Positions 7,325 to 14,330 of a DNA stretch of 21,491 bases are shown here, one piece after another. The notes below the pieces were generated by a model. The model worked only from the letters and a program-made list of their open reading frames with translations. It had not been told where the DNA came from and ran no database searches. The translations under genes and the position numbers were made by a program. The stretch's first letter is position 1. Every line of letters begins with the position of its first letter. Source of the stretch: Methanobacteriota archaeon (GTDB taxonomy: Archaea; Halobacteriota; Methanosarcinia; Methanosarcinales; Methanoperedenaceae); contig JAHIHJ010000021.1 of NCBI GenBank assembly GCA_018899795.1, forward strand, positions 1 through 21,491, in the 5' to 3' direction.

Positions 7325-7978
7325 TTATATCTTTATATGATTTAATAGACATTCCTGACTAATAAATGATTCTATCTCATTATGAGCTGCATCAAGTTTT
7401 TTTCTCAAATTATCGAGAAATTGTTTTATGGTCGGGTCATTATCAGTTGGATAAATCTGCCTCAAGAGAACGAGAAGTTTCCTGTCGATAATGCTCTGCT
7501 TTATTATCCTGATATTTTCCATTATATGACTAAGGATTTCTTCTCTATCCCTGGTGTTCTTCAGGTTCTCGATACATCTATCGAGGATACGCGGAACTTC
7601 CAGGGCATCTTTCACTGCCATTTGCAGACCATCCAAGGTTACCGGTCTCATTATGTAATCACAGAGTACAGAAAGGCGCGGAAAATCTTCTATTCGAGGT
7701 TGCTTTGCTGTAATTACAATTATAGACGTATCAGGTTTGAATTTTTTTATCTTTTCAATTAAGTCCCAACCCTCCATATCCTTGAGTTCAACATCGATCA
7801 ATATCAGATCCGGAATATATCTTTCCAGTGTCTGGAGGCACTCCTTCCCTGTATACGCCATATTTATTATGTACTTTTCAACATCCATTGATACCATTTC
7901 AGCAAAAAGGTTAGCTAGATCAGGTTCGCTGTTGACAATCAGGATGGAACTTGGACTTTTTGTCATTCTAAGTATCAT
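7325..7978 (-). CDS. Degenerate receiver protein with C-terminal helical region
   Basis: A 217-residue protein with an N-terminal receiver fold (about 10-128) and a predicted all-helical tail (about 130-217) of unknown kind. The putative phospho-acceptor Asp62 (LILIDVELKDMEGWDLI) and switch Thr90 are kept. The Mg-binding acidic pair that normally reads VDD(E) is VNSE (Asn16, Ser17), and the invariant Lys is Arg111 (YIMRPV). Such changes usually mean a pseudo-receiver that does not take the normal phosphoryl cycle. Start is ambiguous between Met1 (7978) and Met5 (7966); neither has a clear ribosome site. It is the second gene of the operon, 22 bases before cheY. Similar receiver-plus-helix proteins occur in methanogen chemotaxis clusters as far as I recall; the function is not known to me. 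Confidence 0.85.
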   Translation of the reverse strand: MILRMTKSPSSILIVNSEPDLANLFAEMVSMDVEKYIINMAYTGKECLQTLERYIPDLILIDVELKDMEGWDLIEKIKKFKPDTSIIVITAKQPRIEDFPRLSVLCDYIMRPVTLDGLQMAVKDALEVPRILDRCIENLKNTRDREEILSHIMENIRIIKQSIIDRKLLVLLRQIYPTDNDPTIKQFLDNLRKKLDAAHNEIESFISQECLLNHIKI

Positions 7979-8043
7979 TTGGTTATCACACAGTTATGAG
8001 TATTAGTGGGATGAATTTCACAAACCCCCAAAAAGCCTGATTT

Positions 8044-8721
8044 TTAACTTTCGATATGCATCGGTTGATCCAGATTTTGGATAATATCTTGATTTGAAAT
8101 TTTTTTGTGAATGGTTAGAATTGCTTCTTCTGAACTGATTGCTTCTGTAATTCCCATATAAATGGATGCCGGGTATATCATTAAAATGCTTATTTTTTGT
8201 GGATTTTTATTTTTTGAGAAGAACATTGCTACGAGAATGGCACAGAACTTATTGATTTCTTGATCCATGCCTGTTATTTGGATTCCAACCTTTCCATTAT
8301 CACTGCTGAATGTCACCTTTACCGGCCAGTTAAGGAACGATAGTTCTTCATCGAATATATTATTCAGATTTTGAACGTCATATATATTGATATCATCAAT
8401 ATTGATATCATCATGTCGGGTGAAGAGCTGCGTGGCGTTGTTCAATGATGGAAGACAGGTTTTTCTATCTGCCAATAACCACCGGAACATCGTGAGAGGG
8501 ATGGTAATGCCGTAGATGCGATGCAATGTCTGTTCCTTTACACGATTTTTCTCTTTCAAAAGGTCCCTTGCCTTTTCAAGACTTCCCATATTCTCTGTAA
8601 CAAAACCCGTGAAATCAATGATATCACGCATTGCAGCGGACAGATTACCCTGATGTTTTTTCAGCAAAGGATCAAGAAGTCTCAGATGTGCATCACTGAT
8701 TGATACATTCTTTCTCAACAT
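8044..8721 (-). CDS. Uncharacterised protein, first gene of the chemotaxis operon
   Basis: A 225-residue protein I cannot assign to a named family. The N-terminus (about 4-40: VSISDAHLRLLDPLLKKHQG, then NLSAAMRDIIDF) resembles a ribbon-helix-helix or related helical domain, hinting at DNA or protein binding; this is weak. A charged central segment carries an exact DDINI DDINI repeat (about residues 104-113) from a 15-base DNA duplication. The C-terminal half looks like an alpha/beta domain with alternating strands (KVTFSSDNGKVGIQITG). No membrane segments. The start has a good ribosome site (GGTGA on the minus strand) and a strong TATA-like element about 55 bases upstream, so it probably leads the operon. 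It could be a chemotaxis-specific regulator or adaptor, by context only. Confidence 0.75.
   Translation of the reverse strand: MLRKNVSISDAHLRLLDPLLKKHQGNLSAAMRDIIDFTGFVTENMGSLEKARDLLKEKNRVKEQTLHRIYGITIPLTMFRWLLADRKTCLPSLNNATQLFTRHDDINIDDINIYDVQNLNNIFDEELSFLNWPVKVTFSSDNGKVGIQITGMDQEINKFCAILVAMFFSKNKNPQKISILMIYPASIYMGITEAISSEEAILTIHKKISNQDIIQNLDQPMHIES
8384..8413. repeat. Perfect 15-base tandem duplication
   Basis: The unit atattgatatcatca occurs twice without mismatch (8384-8398, 8399-8413) inside the gene at 8044-8721. It stays in frame and doubles the pentapeptide DDINI. The exact identity suggests recent replication slippage. Confidence 0.9.
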
Positions 8722-8771
8722 TCTTTCACCTTAAATAAATAATATTTATGATTATTATGATAAGTATAATT

Positions 8772-8785
8772 AGTATTTAAACCTT
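8772..8785 (-). promoter_or_regulatory. TATA/BRE-like promoter of the minus-strand chemotaxis operon
   Basis: On the minus strand the sequence aaggtttaaatact combines a purine-rich BRE-like start with a TTTAAATA TATA box. Transcription would start about 25 bases on, near 8750, giving a leader of about 30 bases before the ATG at 8721. No competing element of similar quality is seen on this strand. Confidence 0.5.
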
Positions 8786-8845
8786 CCTTTTAAAAAAAAT
8801 AATTCACACTTTTTTCACAAATCTGTATATAGCCTGGTGATTTCA

Positions 8846-8860
8846 TTTTTAAAATATAAT
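8846..8860 (+). promoter_or_regulatory. TATA-like element upstream of the chemoreceptor gene
   Basis: The stretch tttttaaaatataat lies 12 bases before the first possible ATG (8872) and 27 before the second (8887). If it is the TATA box, transcription begins around 8875-8885, which favours the second start. A second candidate, tgtatatag near 8824-8832, would give a short leader instead. Confidence 0.3.
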
Positions 8861-8871
8861 AATTTTCGAAA

Positions 8872-10374
8872 ATGTTAGAGGTCAATATGAATTTAATGGA
8901 CATTATAGATAAAGCAAATGAACTGACCCTCAATAAGTTCAAATTTGGGATGAAAATAGCTTATAGCTTTTTTGTAGTCGATGTATTGATGCTCATGGTC
9001 GGTTACATTGGGCTTTATGGTGAGAGCATCAGAACCATCATAGACCCAAACATTATGCTTTTTTTCTTCATGATTTTTGCAATAGTTTCTTCTATCCTGA
9101 TGTGCATTGGCTTAACCCGTTCTATCATCATACCTGTGAACTATATTCTCCATGCTTCTAATGAACTTGCAGAAGGAGACCTTACAATACAGATAAAGAG
9201 CGATTCTAAGGACGAACTTGGACAAATCTCTATGGCTATTCAGGCAGTAGTCGACAACTCAAAAGACGTCCTTCGAAAGGTACGGAACTCTTCAATAATT
9301 GTTGCCTCCACAGCCCAGGGACTCTCTGCATCAAGCGAGGAGCTGAAAGCATCCACTGACCAGATTTCCACTACATCTCATGATATCGCAGCAGACGTAA
9401 CCGCGCAGTCTACCAGGGTGGTAGAGATCAGCCGTGCCATGAAAGATATGTCTGAGAGCGTACAACAGGTTGCGGAAAATGCTCAGAAAGCAGCTGAAGG
9501 GGCAAATAATGTTAGCAAAACGGCGCAGGAAGTCGGAAAAATGTCAGATGTGGTATCAGGTAAGATGTCCGAGATACGGTCAAATGTTGATAAGTCATCT
9601 TCAATAATTAAAGAGCTTGATACCAAATCCCAGCAAATTGGTGAAATTATCGAAATGATAACAAATATTGCGGATCAGACAAACCTTCTTGCTCTGAATG
9701 CGGCCATTGAGGCAGCGCGCGCTGGTGAATATGGAAGGGGTTTTGCGGTCGTTGCAGATGAAGTACGCAAACTTGCTGAGGAATCGAGAAATGCATCAGG
9801 CCAGATAATAAGGATCATAAAAGAAATTCAGCAGGGCACAAAAAATGCCGTATCAAGCATGGAGCAGGGCACGAAATCGGTAGATGAGGGGGTAAAGACA
9901 ATAAATGAAGCGATCTCGTCCATCAACAGCATTGTTCAGGCTGTAGGGGGCGTGGCATCCATGATGCAGGAGATCGCTGCTGCAACACAAGAACAGTCAG
10001 CCTCTGTAGAAGAGGTCACTGCTTCAGTAGAGGAAGTATCTGCCGTGAGCCAGGAATCTGCTGCCAGTACAGAGGAAGCTTCAGCTGCGGCACAAGAGCA
10101 GACGGCATCAATGGATCAGCTGGCAAATGCAGCTCAGGAACTGGCAAACCTGGCAAACGAACTATTAGCTGAGGTCGGGAAATTCAATCTTGGAGACGTA
10201 TCCTCTTTTGAACAAGCAAAAGCACATGTAAAATATGAACCCAGGGGATCAGCAAAAAAGGTAACATCAGCACAGCGGAGAGAAACGCTCTTCAAACGTG
10301 AACCTAAATATATAAAGGGTTATGATAAAATTGAGAAAAAAACAATTGAAAGCGAGTTCAATGATGCTTATTAA
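8872..10374 (+). CDS. Methyl-accepting chemotaxis protein lacking a sensor domain
   Basis: A chemoreceptor that controls CheA. In the 500-residue numbering it has two membrane segments (about 28-48 and 61-82) joined by only about 12 residues ([14 protein letters not shown] region), so there is no extracytoplasmic ligand-binding domain. A HAMP domain follows (about 83-137), then a long cytoplasmic coiled-coil. The highly conserved hairpin tip is at about 265-300 ([20 protein letters not shown], then [16 protein letters not shown]), and Gln/Glu-rich methylation-type segments (for example [18 protein letters not shown]) lie on the return helix. The tail (about 440-500) is basic and variable with no obvious CheR-docking pentapeptide. 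The ATG at 8887 has a GAGGT site just upstream and is a likely alternative start (495 residues). It is followed by cheW after 12 bases. Confidence 0.95.
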   Translation: MLEVNMNLMDIIDKANELTLNKFKFGMKIAYSFFVVDVLMLMVGYIGLYGESIRTIIDPNIMLFFFMIFAIVSSILMCIGLTRSIIIPVNYILHASNELAEGDLTIQIKSDSKDELGQISMAIQAVVDNSKDVLRKVRNSSIIVASTAQGLSASSEELKASTDQISTTSHDIAADVTAQSTRVVEISRAMKDMSESVQQVAENAQKAAEGANNVSKTAQEVGKMSDVVSGKMSEIRSNVDKSSSIIKELDTKSQQIGEIIEMITNIADQTNLLALNAAIEAARAGEYGRGFAVVADEVRKLAEESRNASGQIIRIIKEIQQGTKNAVSSMEQGTKSVDEGVKTINEAISSINSIVQAVGGVASMMQEIAAATQEQSASVEEVTASVEEVSAVSQESAASTEEASAAAQEQTASMDQLANAAQELANLANELLAEVGKFNLGDVSSFEQAKAHVKYEPRGSAKKVTSAQRRETLFKREPKYIKGYDKIEKKTIESEFNDAY

Positions 10375-10386
10375 GATGTGGAATGA

Positions 10387-10899
10387 ATGATAGATTTGCA
10401 TACAAATTTGATGAAGAAAACAAATACCCCTGGAGAACTCCAGCTCGTCATCTTTAATATTGGATCAGAGGAGTTCGGTATTGAGATCAAGAAGGTACAG
10501 GAGATCATCCGAATGCCCAACATCACCGAGATTCCCAGGGCACCATCTTTTGTTAAAGGTGTGATAAATCTCAGAGGGCGAATTATTGTTGTGATAAGCC
10601 TTAATGTCATATTGGGTATAGGGTGCAGGGAATACAATGCGAATACTCGCATAATAGTAGTAGACATCGATAGTACAGTGATGGGTTTCATAGTGGAATC
10701 TGTGAGTGAAGTCCTGCACATATCCAGTAAAGATGTGGAACTTCCGTCACCTTTAATTACAAGCAAGATACAGTCAGAATATATTGAAGGTGTTGGTAAA
10801 CTCGATGATCGGTTGTTAATTTTGCTGAACATTGACAAGATGCTCAATGCAGAAGAGCTTAAAAAAATCCATAGTATATCACCAGAAAGTGAGGAATAA
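10387..10899 (+). CDS. cheW: Chemotaxis coupling protein CheW
   Basis: CheW is the adaptor that joins chemoreceptors to CheA in the signalling array. The 170-residue product is one CheW domain. It has the characteristic EFGIEIKKVQEIIRMPNITEI, the receptor-binding PSFVKGVINLRGRIIVVISL, the second subdomain RIIVVDIDSTVMGFIVESVSEV, and the closing EGVGKLDDRLLILLNIDKML. The segment before residue 17 is a short extension relative to E. coli CheW (167 residues). It sits 12 bases after the chemoreceptor gene on the same strand and is presumably co-transcribed, divergent from the cheA operon. Confidence 0.96.
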   Translation: MIDLHTNLMKKTNTPGELQLVIFNIGSEEFGIEIKKVQEIIRMPNITEIPRAPSFVKGVINLRGRIIVVISLNVILGIGCREYNANTRIIVVDIDSTVMGFIVESVSEVLHISSKDVELPSPLITSKIQSEYIEGVGKLDDRLLILLNIDKMLNAEELKKIHSISPESEE

Positions 10900-11060
10900 T
10901 GTGCATTATTTTAAAAACGTTCCATGGGTCAGGGGGTTAGCATTCCCTATCATTTCAGGTAGATGATATACGGACCCCTATAATGTATCGTGAAGTTTAG
11001 GAAAAATAGAACCTCTGGACCGGACGTTCAAATTTTCGTCATATTAATATCAACAAGATA

Positions 11061-11071
11061 CTTAAATATTT
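11061..11071 (+). promoter_or_regulatory. TATA-like element upstream of the PHA region
   Basis: cttaaatattt resembles an archaeal TATA box and would start transcription near 11092, ahead of the small ORFs and the PHA genes. A later alternative is ctatatatatgag (11140-11152). Composition-based, so tentative. Confidence 0.3.
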
Positions 11072-11079
11072 TTCAATTT

Positions 11080-11109
11080 TAATGATTAATCATAAATGTA
11101 ATGATTAAT
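11080..11109. repeat. Two direct copies of taatgattaat spaced 19 bases
   Basis: The 11-mer occurs at 11080-11090 and 11099-11109, start to start 19 bases, about two helical turns. It lies just downstream of the TATA-like element and around the expected transcription start. Such a pair on one face of the helix is what a dimeric repressor operator would look like; chance in AT-rich DNA is possible. Confidence 0.45.
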
Positions 11110-11130
11110 ATTAATAGAAATAATATAAGA

Positions 11131-11357
11131 ATGTACAACTATATATATGAGATAAACATGGAAAGAGCAAGATACCTGCTAAGTACTGACGAAATATTAG
11201 AAGAATGGCATTCATGCACACTGATATGAACGAAAATGAAGCCTTGATCAAGGCTGAATTTGAGATATCTAAAGAATATCACATACCATTGCTTGATATC
11301 AAAAAGTTGTTGGGAGTGAGATTCATTTCCACTGGACTGGTTGAGAATAGAGAATAA
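11131..11357 (+). pseudogene. Small gene apparently split by a frameshift
   Basis: Two short ORFs overlap in different frames. The first (11131-11229) reads MYNYIYEINMERARYLLSTD onward to EILEEWHSCTLI. The second (11205-11357) has 50 residues and contains NENEALIKAEFEISKEYH then IPLLDIKKLLGVR. Neither has a clear ribosome site for an independent start at 11205. The charged, helical composition runs on smoothly across the join, which suggests one gene of about 70 residues with a single-base indel around 11205-11225. Alternatives are programmed frameshifting, a sequencing error, or two overlapping genes. I recognise no family. It lies directly before the PHA operon, in the same direction. Confidence 0.35.
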
Positions 11358-11433
11358 GACCCCGGAAAAAGACCCCTGGGAGACCCAGAAAGACCCCGGA
11401 ATTAATTCCGGGGAATTCCGGGGAATTCGGGGA
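11358..11433 (+). promoter_or_regulatory. GC-rich repeated palindromic leader element before the PHA genes
   Basis: In otherwise AT-rich DNA this 76-base stretch holds clusters of C then G. It includes a small hairpin ctggg-aga-cccag (11376-11388) and a perfect 20-base palindrome ccccggaattaattccgggg (11394-11413). The 10-base unit aattccgggg occurs in tandem (11404-11413, 11414-11423, and 11424-11432 lacking one c). The upstream CCCC blocks can pair with any of the three GGGG blocks, giving alternative hairpins. It ends 24 bases before the first PHA start codon. It could be an attenuator, a translation control element, an operator or a processing site. Confidence 0.55.
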
Positions 11434-11456
11434 CTATTAAAAAGAAGTGAATAAAT

Positions 11457-12479
11457 ATGGTTAAAAAATCTGAAGAAAGAAAAGATATCCACAAAGAAGA
11501 TATCCACACAGAAAAAAATAATAGTTCCAAGACCTGCGAAGACAGCTACACAGCAGTCTCAAAAATGTGGGAAGATTCCTACTTAAAGCTCTACAAGCCC
11601 TGGTTCGAATCCACGGAAGCGCTTTTCGGGAAGGCATTTGAACTCTCAAAGGATGCTGCACCTGAAACATATAAGGAATTTTATGGTGAATGGATGAAAA
11701 CCTCACAGAACAGCCTCGGTAAATTTTATCAGATCCCGACCCTGGAATCCAATAAGGAAACATTTGAGAAACTGCTTGTTAGCGCAGAGGAATCGAATAA
11801 GATCTACACTTCAATGATCGCAGAATTAAATGAGAATTCCAGAGCGACACGCGAAGTACTCCAGTGCGAAGCAGATCCTGCAAAATATAAAGAAGTCTAC
11901 GATATGTGGATCAAGTCCTATGGAAAAATGCTCAACGAGCTTCTTACACTGCCAATGAGGCAAAATATGAAAGAGATCTTTGAGAACATCACAGGCACAC
12001 CTGATATCTATTCAGAGGCATTTGAGCAGATGTCAAAAATATGGAAAGATTCATACGCGAAGCTATACGTGCCGTATACTGACTCCATGCTGAAACTTTC
12101 TATGAAATCAGCAGATATTTCCCGTGGGAATGCGAGTCCTGAATCCTATAAGGAATTTCATACCTTATGGATGAATACATTTCAGGAGCTCTATGGCAGG
12201 TTATTTGATACCCAGTCCATGAGACCCTCAAAGGAAATATTAGAGTATTTCGAGCATAGCGGAAGCGTTAATCTGAACCTCTACAAGTCCTGGACAGCAA
12301 CCCTTGGAAAACTGTATGGAAAGGCATTTGATAATTTCTTTGAGAACACGCCCACATTCAGCCCGTTCGCTGAGATCATGGAGCCTGTGAAGGATGCAGC
12401 AAAGATATACACAGATACATTTAGCAACATGTCAAATATCTGGGTAAAATCTTATCAGCCTTCCAAAGACGCGGTTTAA
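11457..12479 (+). CDS. PhaE-like repeat protein A of the PHA operon
   Basis: A 340-residue, mostly helical, soluble protein related to the PhaE subunit of class III PHA synthase and likely to act at PHA granules. It is built from a recurring module whose core is Y-K-E-[FV]-[YH]-x2-W-[MI]-[KN]. Copies begin at Tyr72, Tyr144 and Tyr231. Related W-x-D-S-Y-x-K-L-Y segments lie near 38-46 and 196-204 (MWEDSYLKLYKPW; IWKDSYAKLYVPY). It lacks the C-terminal coiled coil seen in the shorter PhaE at 13737. The N-terminal 25 residues are charged and contain a doubled DIHKE/DIHTE from a 15-base duplication. Its closest relative is the next gene, a clear tandem paralogue. A phasin-like or scaffold role is inference; it may instead be an accessory synthase subunit. 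Confidence 0.8.
   Translation: MVKKSEERKDIHKEDIHTEKNNSSKTCEDSYTAVSKMWEDSYLKLYKPWFESTEALFGKAFELSKDAAPETYKEFYGEWMKTSQNSLGKFYQIPTLESNKETFEKLLVSAEESNKIYTSMIAELNENSRATREVLQCEADPAKYKEVYDMWIKSYGKMLNELLTLPMRQNMKEIFENITGTPDIYSEAFEQMSKIWKDSYAKLYVPYTDSMLKLSMKSADISRGNASPESYKEFHTLWMNTFQELYGRLFDTQSMRPSKEILEYFEHSGSVNLNLYKSWTATLGKLYGKAFDNFFENTPTFSPFAEIMEPVKDAAKIYTDTFSNMSNIWVKSYQPSKDAV
11484..11513. repeat. 15-base tandem duplication in the start of PhaE-like A
   Basis: gatatccacaaagaa (11484-11498) is followed by gatatccacacagaa (11499-11513), 14 of 15 identical and in frame. It is absent from the paralogous gene at 12643, so it arose after the gene duplication or was lost there. Confidence 0.8.
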
Positions 12480-12500
12480 GATTGGAGAAATCCAATCTTA
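12477..12500 (+). terminator. Perfect 10-bp stem with GAAA loop at the stop codon of PhaE-like A
   Basis: The arms taagattgga (12477-12486) and tccaatctta (12491-12500) pair completely around a GAAA tetraloop, and the first arm begins with the TAA stop codon. No T-run follows, so a bacterial-type terminator is unlikely. An mRNA 3' stabiliser, a processing site, or a partial terminator between the two paralogues is more plausible. Confidence 0.5.
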
Positions 12501-12510
12501 AATATAGAAA

Positions 12511-12524
12511 AAACCGTTATATAT
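12511..12524 (+). promoter_or_regulatory. Possible internal promoter before PhaE-like B
   Basis: aaaccg followed by ttatatatg resembles a BRE plus TATA box. With the stem-loop just upstream this could separate transcription of the second paralogue from the first. The start would be near 12545, leaving a leader of about 100 bases before 12643. Confidence 0.3.
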
Positions 12525-12642
12525 GAGGAAGACAGTATTAGTAGTGCTAAATCTGGCTGATGTTGATTATCGAAATAGTGGGAAAACCAATCATGACAGA
12601 ACTGCCGGTTTAGGATGAAATAAATTAGAGAAGTGTGAAATT

Positions 12643-13740
12643 ATGGTCAAGAAAACAGAAGAAAAAAAAGACTTGAATGAAGAGAAGATTTTCAAGACAT
12701 GGGCTGACAGTTATACAGCAGTTTCAAAAATTTGGGAGGATTCCTACTTAAATCTATACAAGCCCTGGATTGAATCCACAGGAGATATGCTCGAGAAGAC
12801 ATCTCTTCTCTCAAAAGAAGCGACACCACAGAAATACAGGGAATTCTATGATGAATGGATTAAAACATACCAGAATACTTTTGGTAAATTTTATCCGATC
12901 CCAACACTAAAATCCAATAAAGAGACACTTGAAAAATTCCTATCAAGCGCAGAGGAATCCAATAAACTCTACAGATCGTGGATTGCCCAGTTAGAAGAGA
13001 ATTCCCTCAAGACAAAAGAGATACTCCAGGACGAACCAGATCCTGCAAAATATAAAGAAGTCTATGATATTTGGATGAAGTCGTATGAAAAAATATTCGA
13101 TGAAATTCTAGAACTGCCTGCTAAAGAAAGTACAAAAGAGATATTTGGGAATTACATGGGCATACCAGACATCTACTTAAGAAGCTTTTTGCAGATGTCA
13201 AAACTATGGAAGAAATCCTACGCACAGATTTGCGGGCCATTGAATGAATCCATGCTGAAACTTTCCGGAAAAATGGCAGAGATCTCCCGGGGAGATGCAA
13301 GTCCGGAAGCCTATAAGGAATTTTATATCTTATGGATGGATACATATCAGGAAATCTATGGAAAGCATATCCAGTCCATGGAACCTTCCAGGGAAATGTT
13401 TGAGCATTTTGTAGAGAGCACCAATATTTATGTGAGCATGTACAAGTCCTGGATAGTTGCACTTGAAAAAATGTCGGAAAAGGCTAAACAGATGTCGAAA
13501 CAAACCTCTGATCCAGAGGCGTATAAAGAATTCTATAATCTATGGGTAAAGATGTATGAAAAGGCTTTTGATAGCTTTTTTGAGGACATTCCGACAGTGG
13601 GAGGCCCTATGAAAGATATCATGGAGCCTGTAAAGGTCATGGCTAAGATGTACGCAGACACGTTTGCCAGGATACCAAAGATGTGGGTAAAATCTGATTT
13701 CGGTTCAGCATCAGCATATCCGGGAAAGAATAAAAAATGA
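12643..13740 (+). CDS. PhaE-like repeat protein B of the PHA operon
   Basis: A 365-residue paralogue of the preceding gene; the two align along their length and are visibly similar at DNA level (for example around 12706-12780 against 11545-11620). Four copies of the Y-[KR]-E-[FV]-Y-x2-W module begin at Tyr65, Tyr137, Tyr224 and Tyr294, one more than in protein A, with spacings of 72, 87 and 70 residues. The same W-E-D-S-Y-L-x-L-Y and W-K-K-S-Y repeats occur. No membrane segment, signal peptide or enzyme motif is visible. The stop overlaps the start of the PhaE gene by four bases (ATGA), so it is translated with the synthase genes. It lacks PhaE's C-terminal coiled coil. A granule-associated structural (phasin-like) role is inferred. 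Confidence 0.82.
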   Translation: MVKKTEEKKDLNEEKIFKTWADSYTAVSKIWEDSYLNLYKPWIESTGDMLEKTSLLSKEATPQKYREFYDEWIKTYQNTFGKFYPIPTLKSNKETLEKFLSSAEESNKLYRSWIAQLEENSLKTKEILQDEPDPAKYKEVYDIWMKSYEKIFDEILELPAKESTKEIFGNYMGIPDIYLRSFLQMSKLWKKSYAQICGPLNESMLKLSGKMAEISRGDASPEAYKEFYILWMDTYQEIYGKHIQSMEPSREMFEHFVESTNIYVSMYKSWIVALEKMSEKAKQMSKQTSDPEAYKEFYNLWVKMYEKAFDSFFEDIPTVGGPMKDIMEPVKVMAKMYADTFARIPKMWVKSDFGSASAYPGKNKK

Positions 13741-14309
13741 GCGATACAGAAAGGTCAGGTATGGAAAATTCAAATTTTGAATCCACCCAGGAATTTTTTG
13801 ACATGTGGTTAAAGGTATACAACGCCACCACAGGCAGGCTCGTGGAGATGCCTGCAATTGGTCCAGCACGTGAAAAATCAGAAAAAATGATGAAGGGTTT
13901 CTCAACTTTTGTTAACCTTTATGCAGCAGGGATGGAGTCCAATTCCAATTTCCAGAGCGTATTCATGGAAGCAATGCGCAGAGTGAAAGAAAAGACGGGA
14001 AGCGAGATGGAAGGGGAAATCAGTCCTGAGAAATGTAAAGATTTTTACAAGATCTGGATAGAGACGTATAGCGAGACCTTCAAGGAATTCCTGAAATCAG
14101 ATCACTTTGTGTCGGATATGGGAAAATTGAATTCACATTTAATGGATTTTCAAAAATACAACAGGGAAATGCTTGAAGAGAATTACCTGAAACCCATGAA
14201 TCTCCCTACAAAGACGGAAATCGACGAAATAAACAAAGAATTGTATTCGCTTAGGAAAACAGTAAAAGAACTAACCAGCCAGATCAAAGAACTAAAAGAG
14301 AAAAAATAG
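13737..14309 (+). CDS. phaE: Class III PHA synthase subunit PhaE
   Basis: PhaE is the non-catalytic partner of PhaC in class III PHA synthases and is needed for polymerase activity and granule binding. The 190-residue protein has two copies of the module seen in the upstream proteins (EFFDMWLKVY near residue 19; KDFYKIWIETY near 101). Its C-terminus is ENYLKPMNLPTKTEIDEINK followed by ELYSLRKTVKELTSQIKEL, the PhaE signature of Pro-Thr-linked coiled coil. It is shorter than typical bacterial PhaE (about 350 residues), because fewer modules are present. The start overlaps the upstream stop (ATGA) and PhaC begins 21 bases downstream, so the three genes are co-translated. Confidence 0.85.
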   Translation: MSDTERSGMENSNFESTQEFFDMWLKVYNATTGRLVEMPAIGPAREKSEKMMKGFSTFVNLYAAGMESNSNFQSVFMEAMRRVKEKTGSEMEGEISPEKCKDFYKIWIETYSETFKEFLKSDHFVSDMGKLNSHLMDFQKYNREMLEENYLKPMNLPTKTEIDEINKELYSLRKTVKELTSQIKELKEKK

Positions 14310-14330
14310 GGTTTTTGGTAAGGAGATGAA

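Larger units (their letters stand above)
10900..11456. other. 557-base regulatory gap before the PHA operon
   Basis: The first part (10900-11040) shows nothing I can interpret. An AT-rich part (11041-11130) follows with a palindrome atattaatat (11041-11050), a TATA-like cttaaatattt (11061-11071) and two copies of taatgattaat. Then comes a broken or overlapping small gene (11131-11357), and a GC-rich repeated palindromic element (11358-11433) directly before the first PHA gene. Confidence 0.6.

Noticed and set aside
11358..11433. CRISPR array or insertion-sequence end
   Set aside because: The repeat unit is only 10 bases with no spacers, and there is no transposase or target-site duplication nearby.
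12561..12614. 17-codon ORF between the two PhaE-like genes
   Set aside because: Very short, no ribosome site, unremarkable composition; more likely part of the leader of the next gene.
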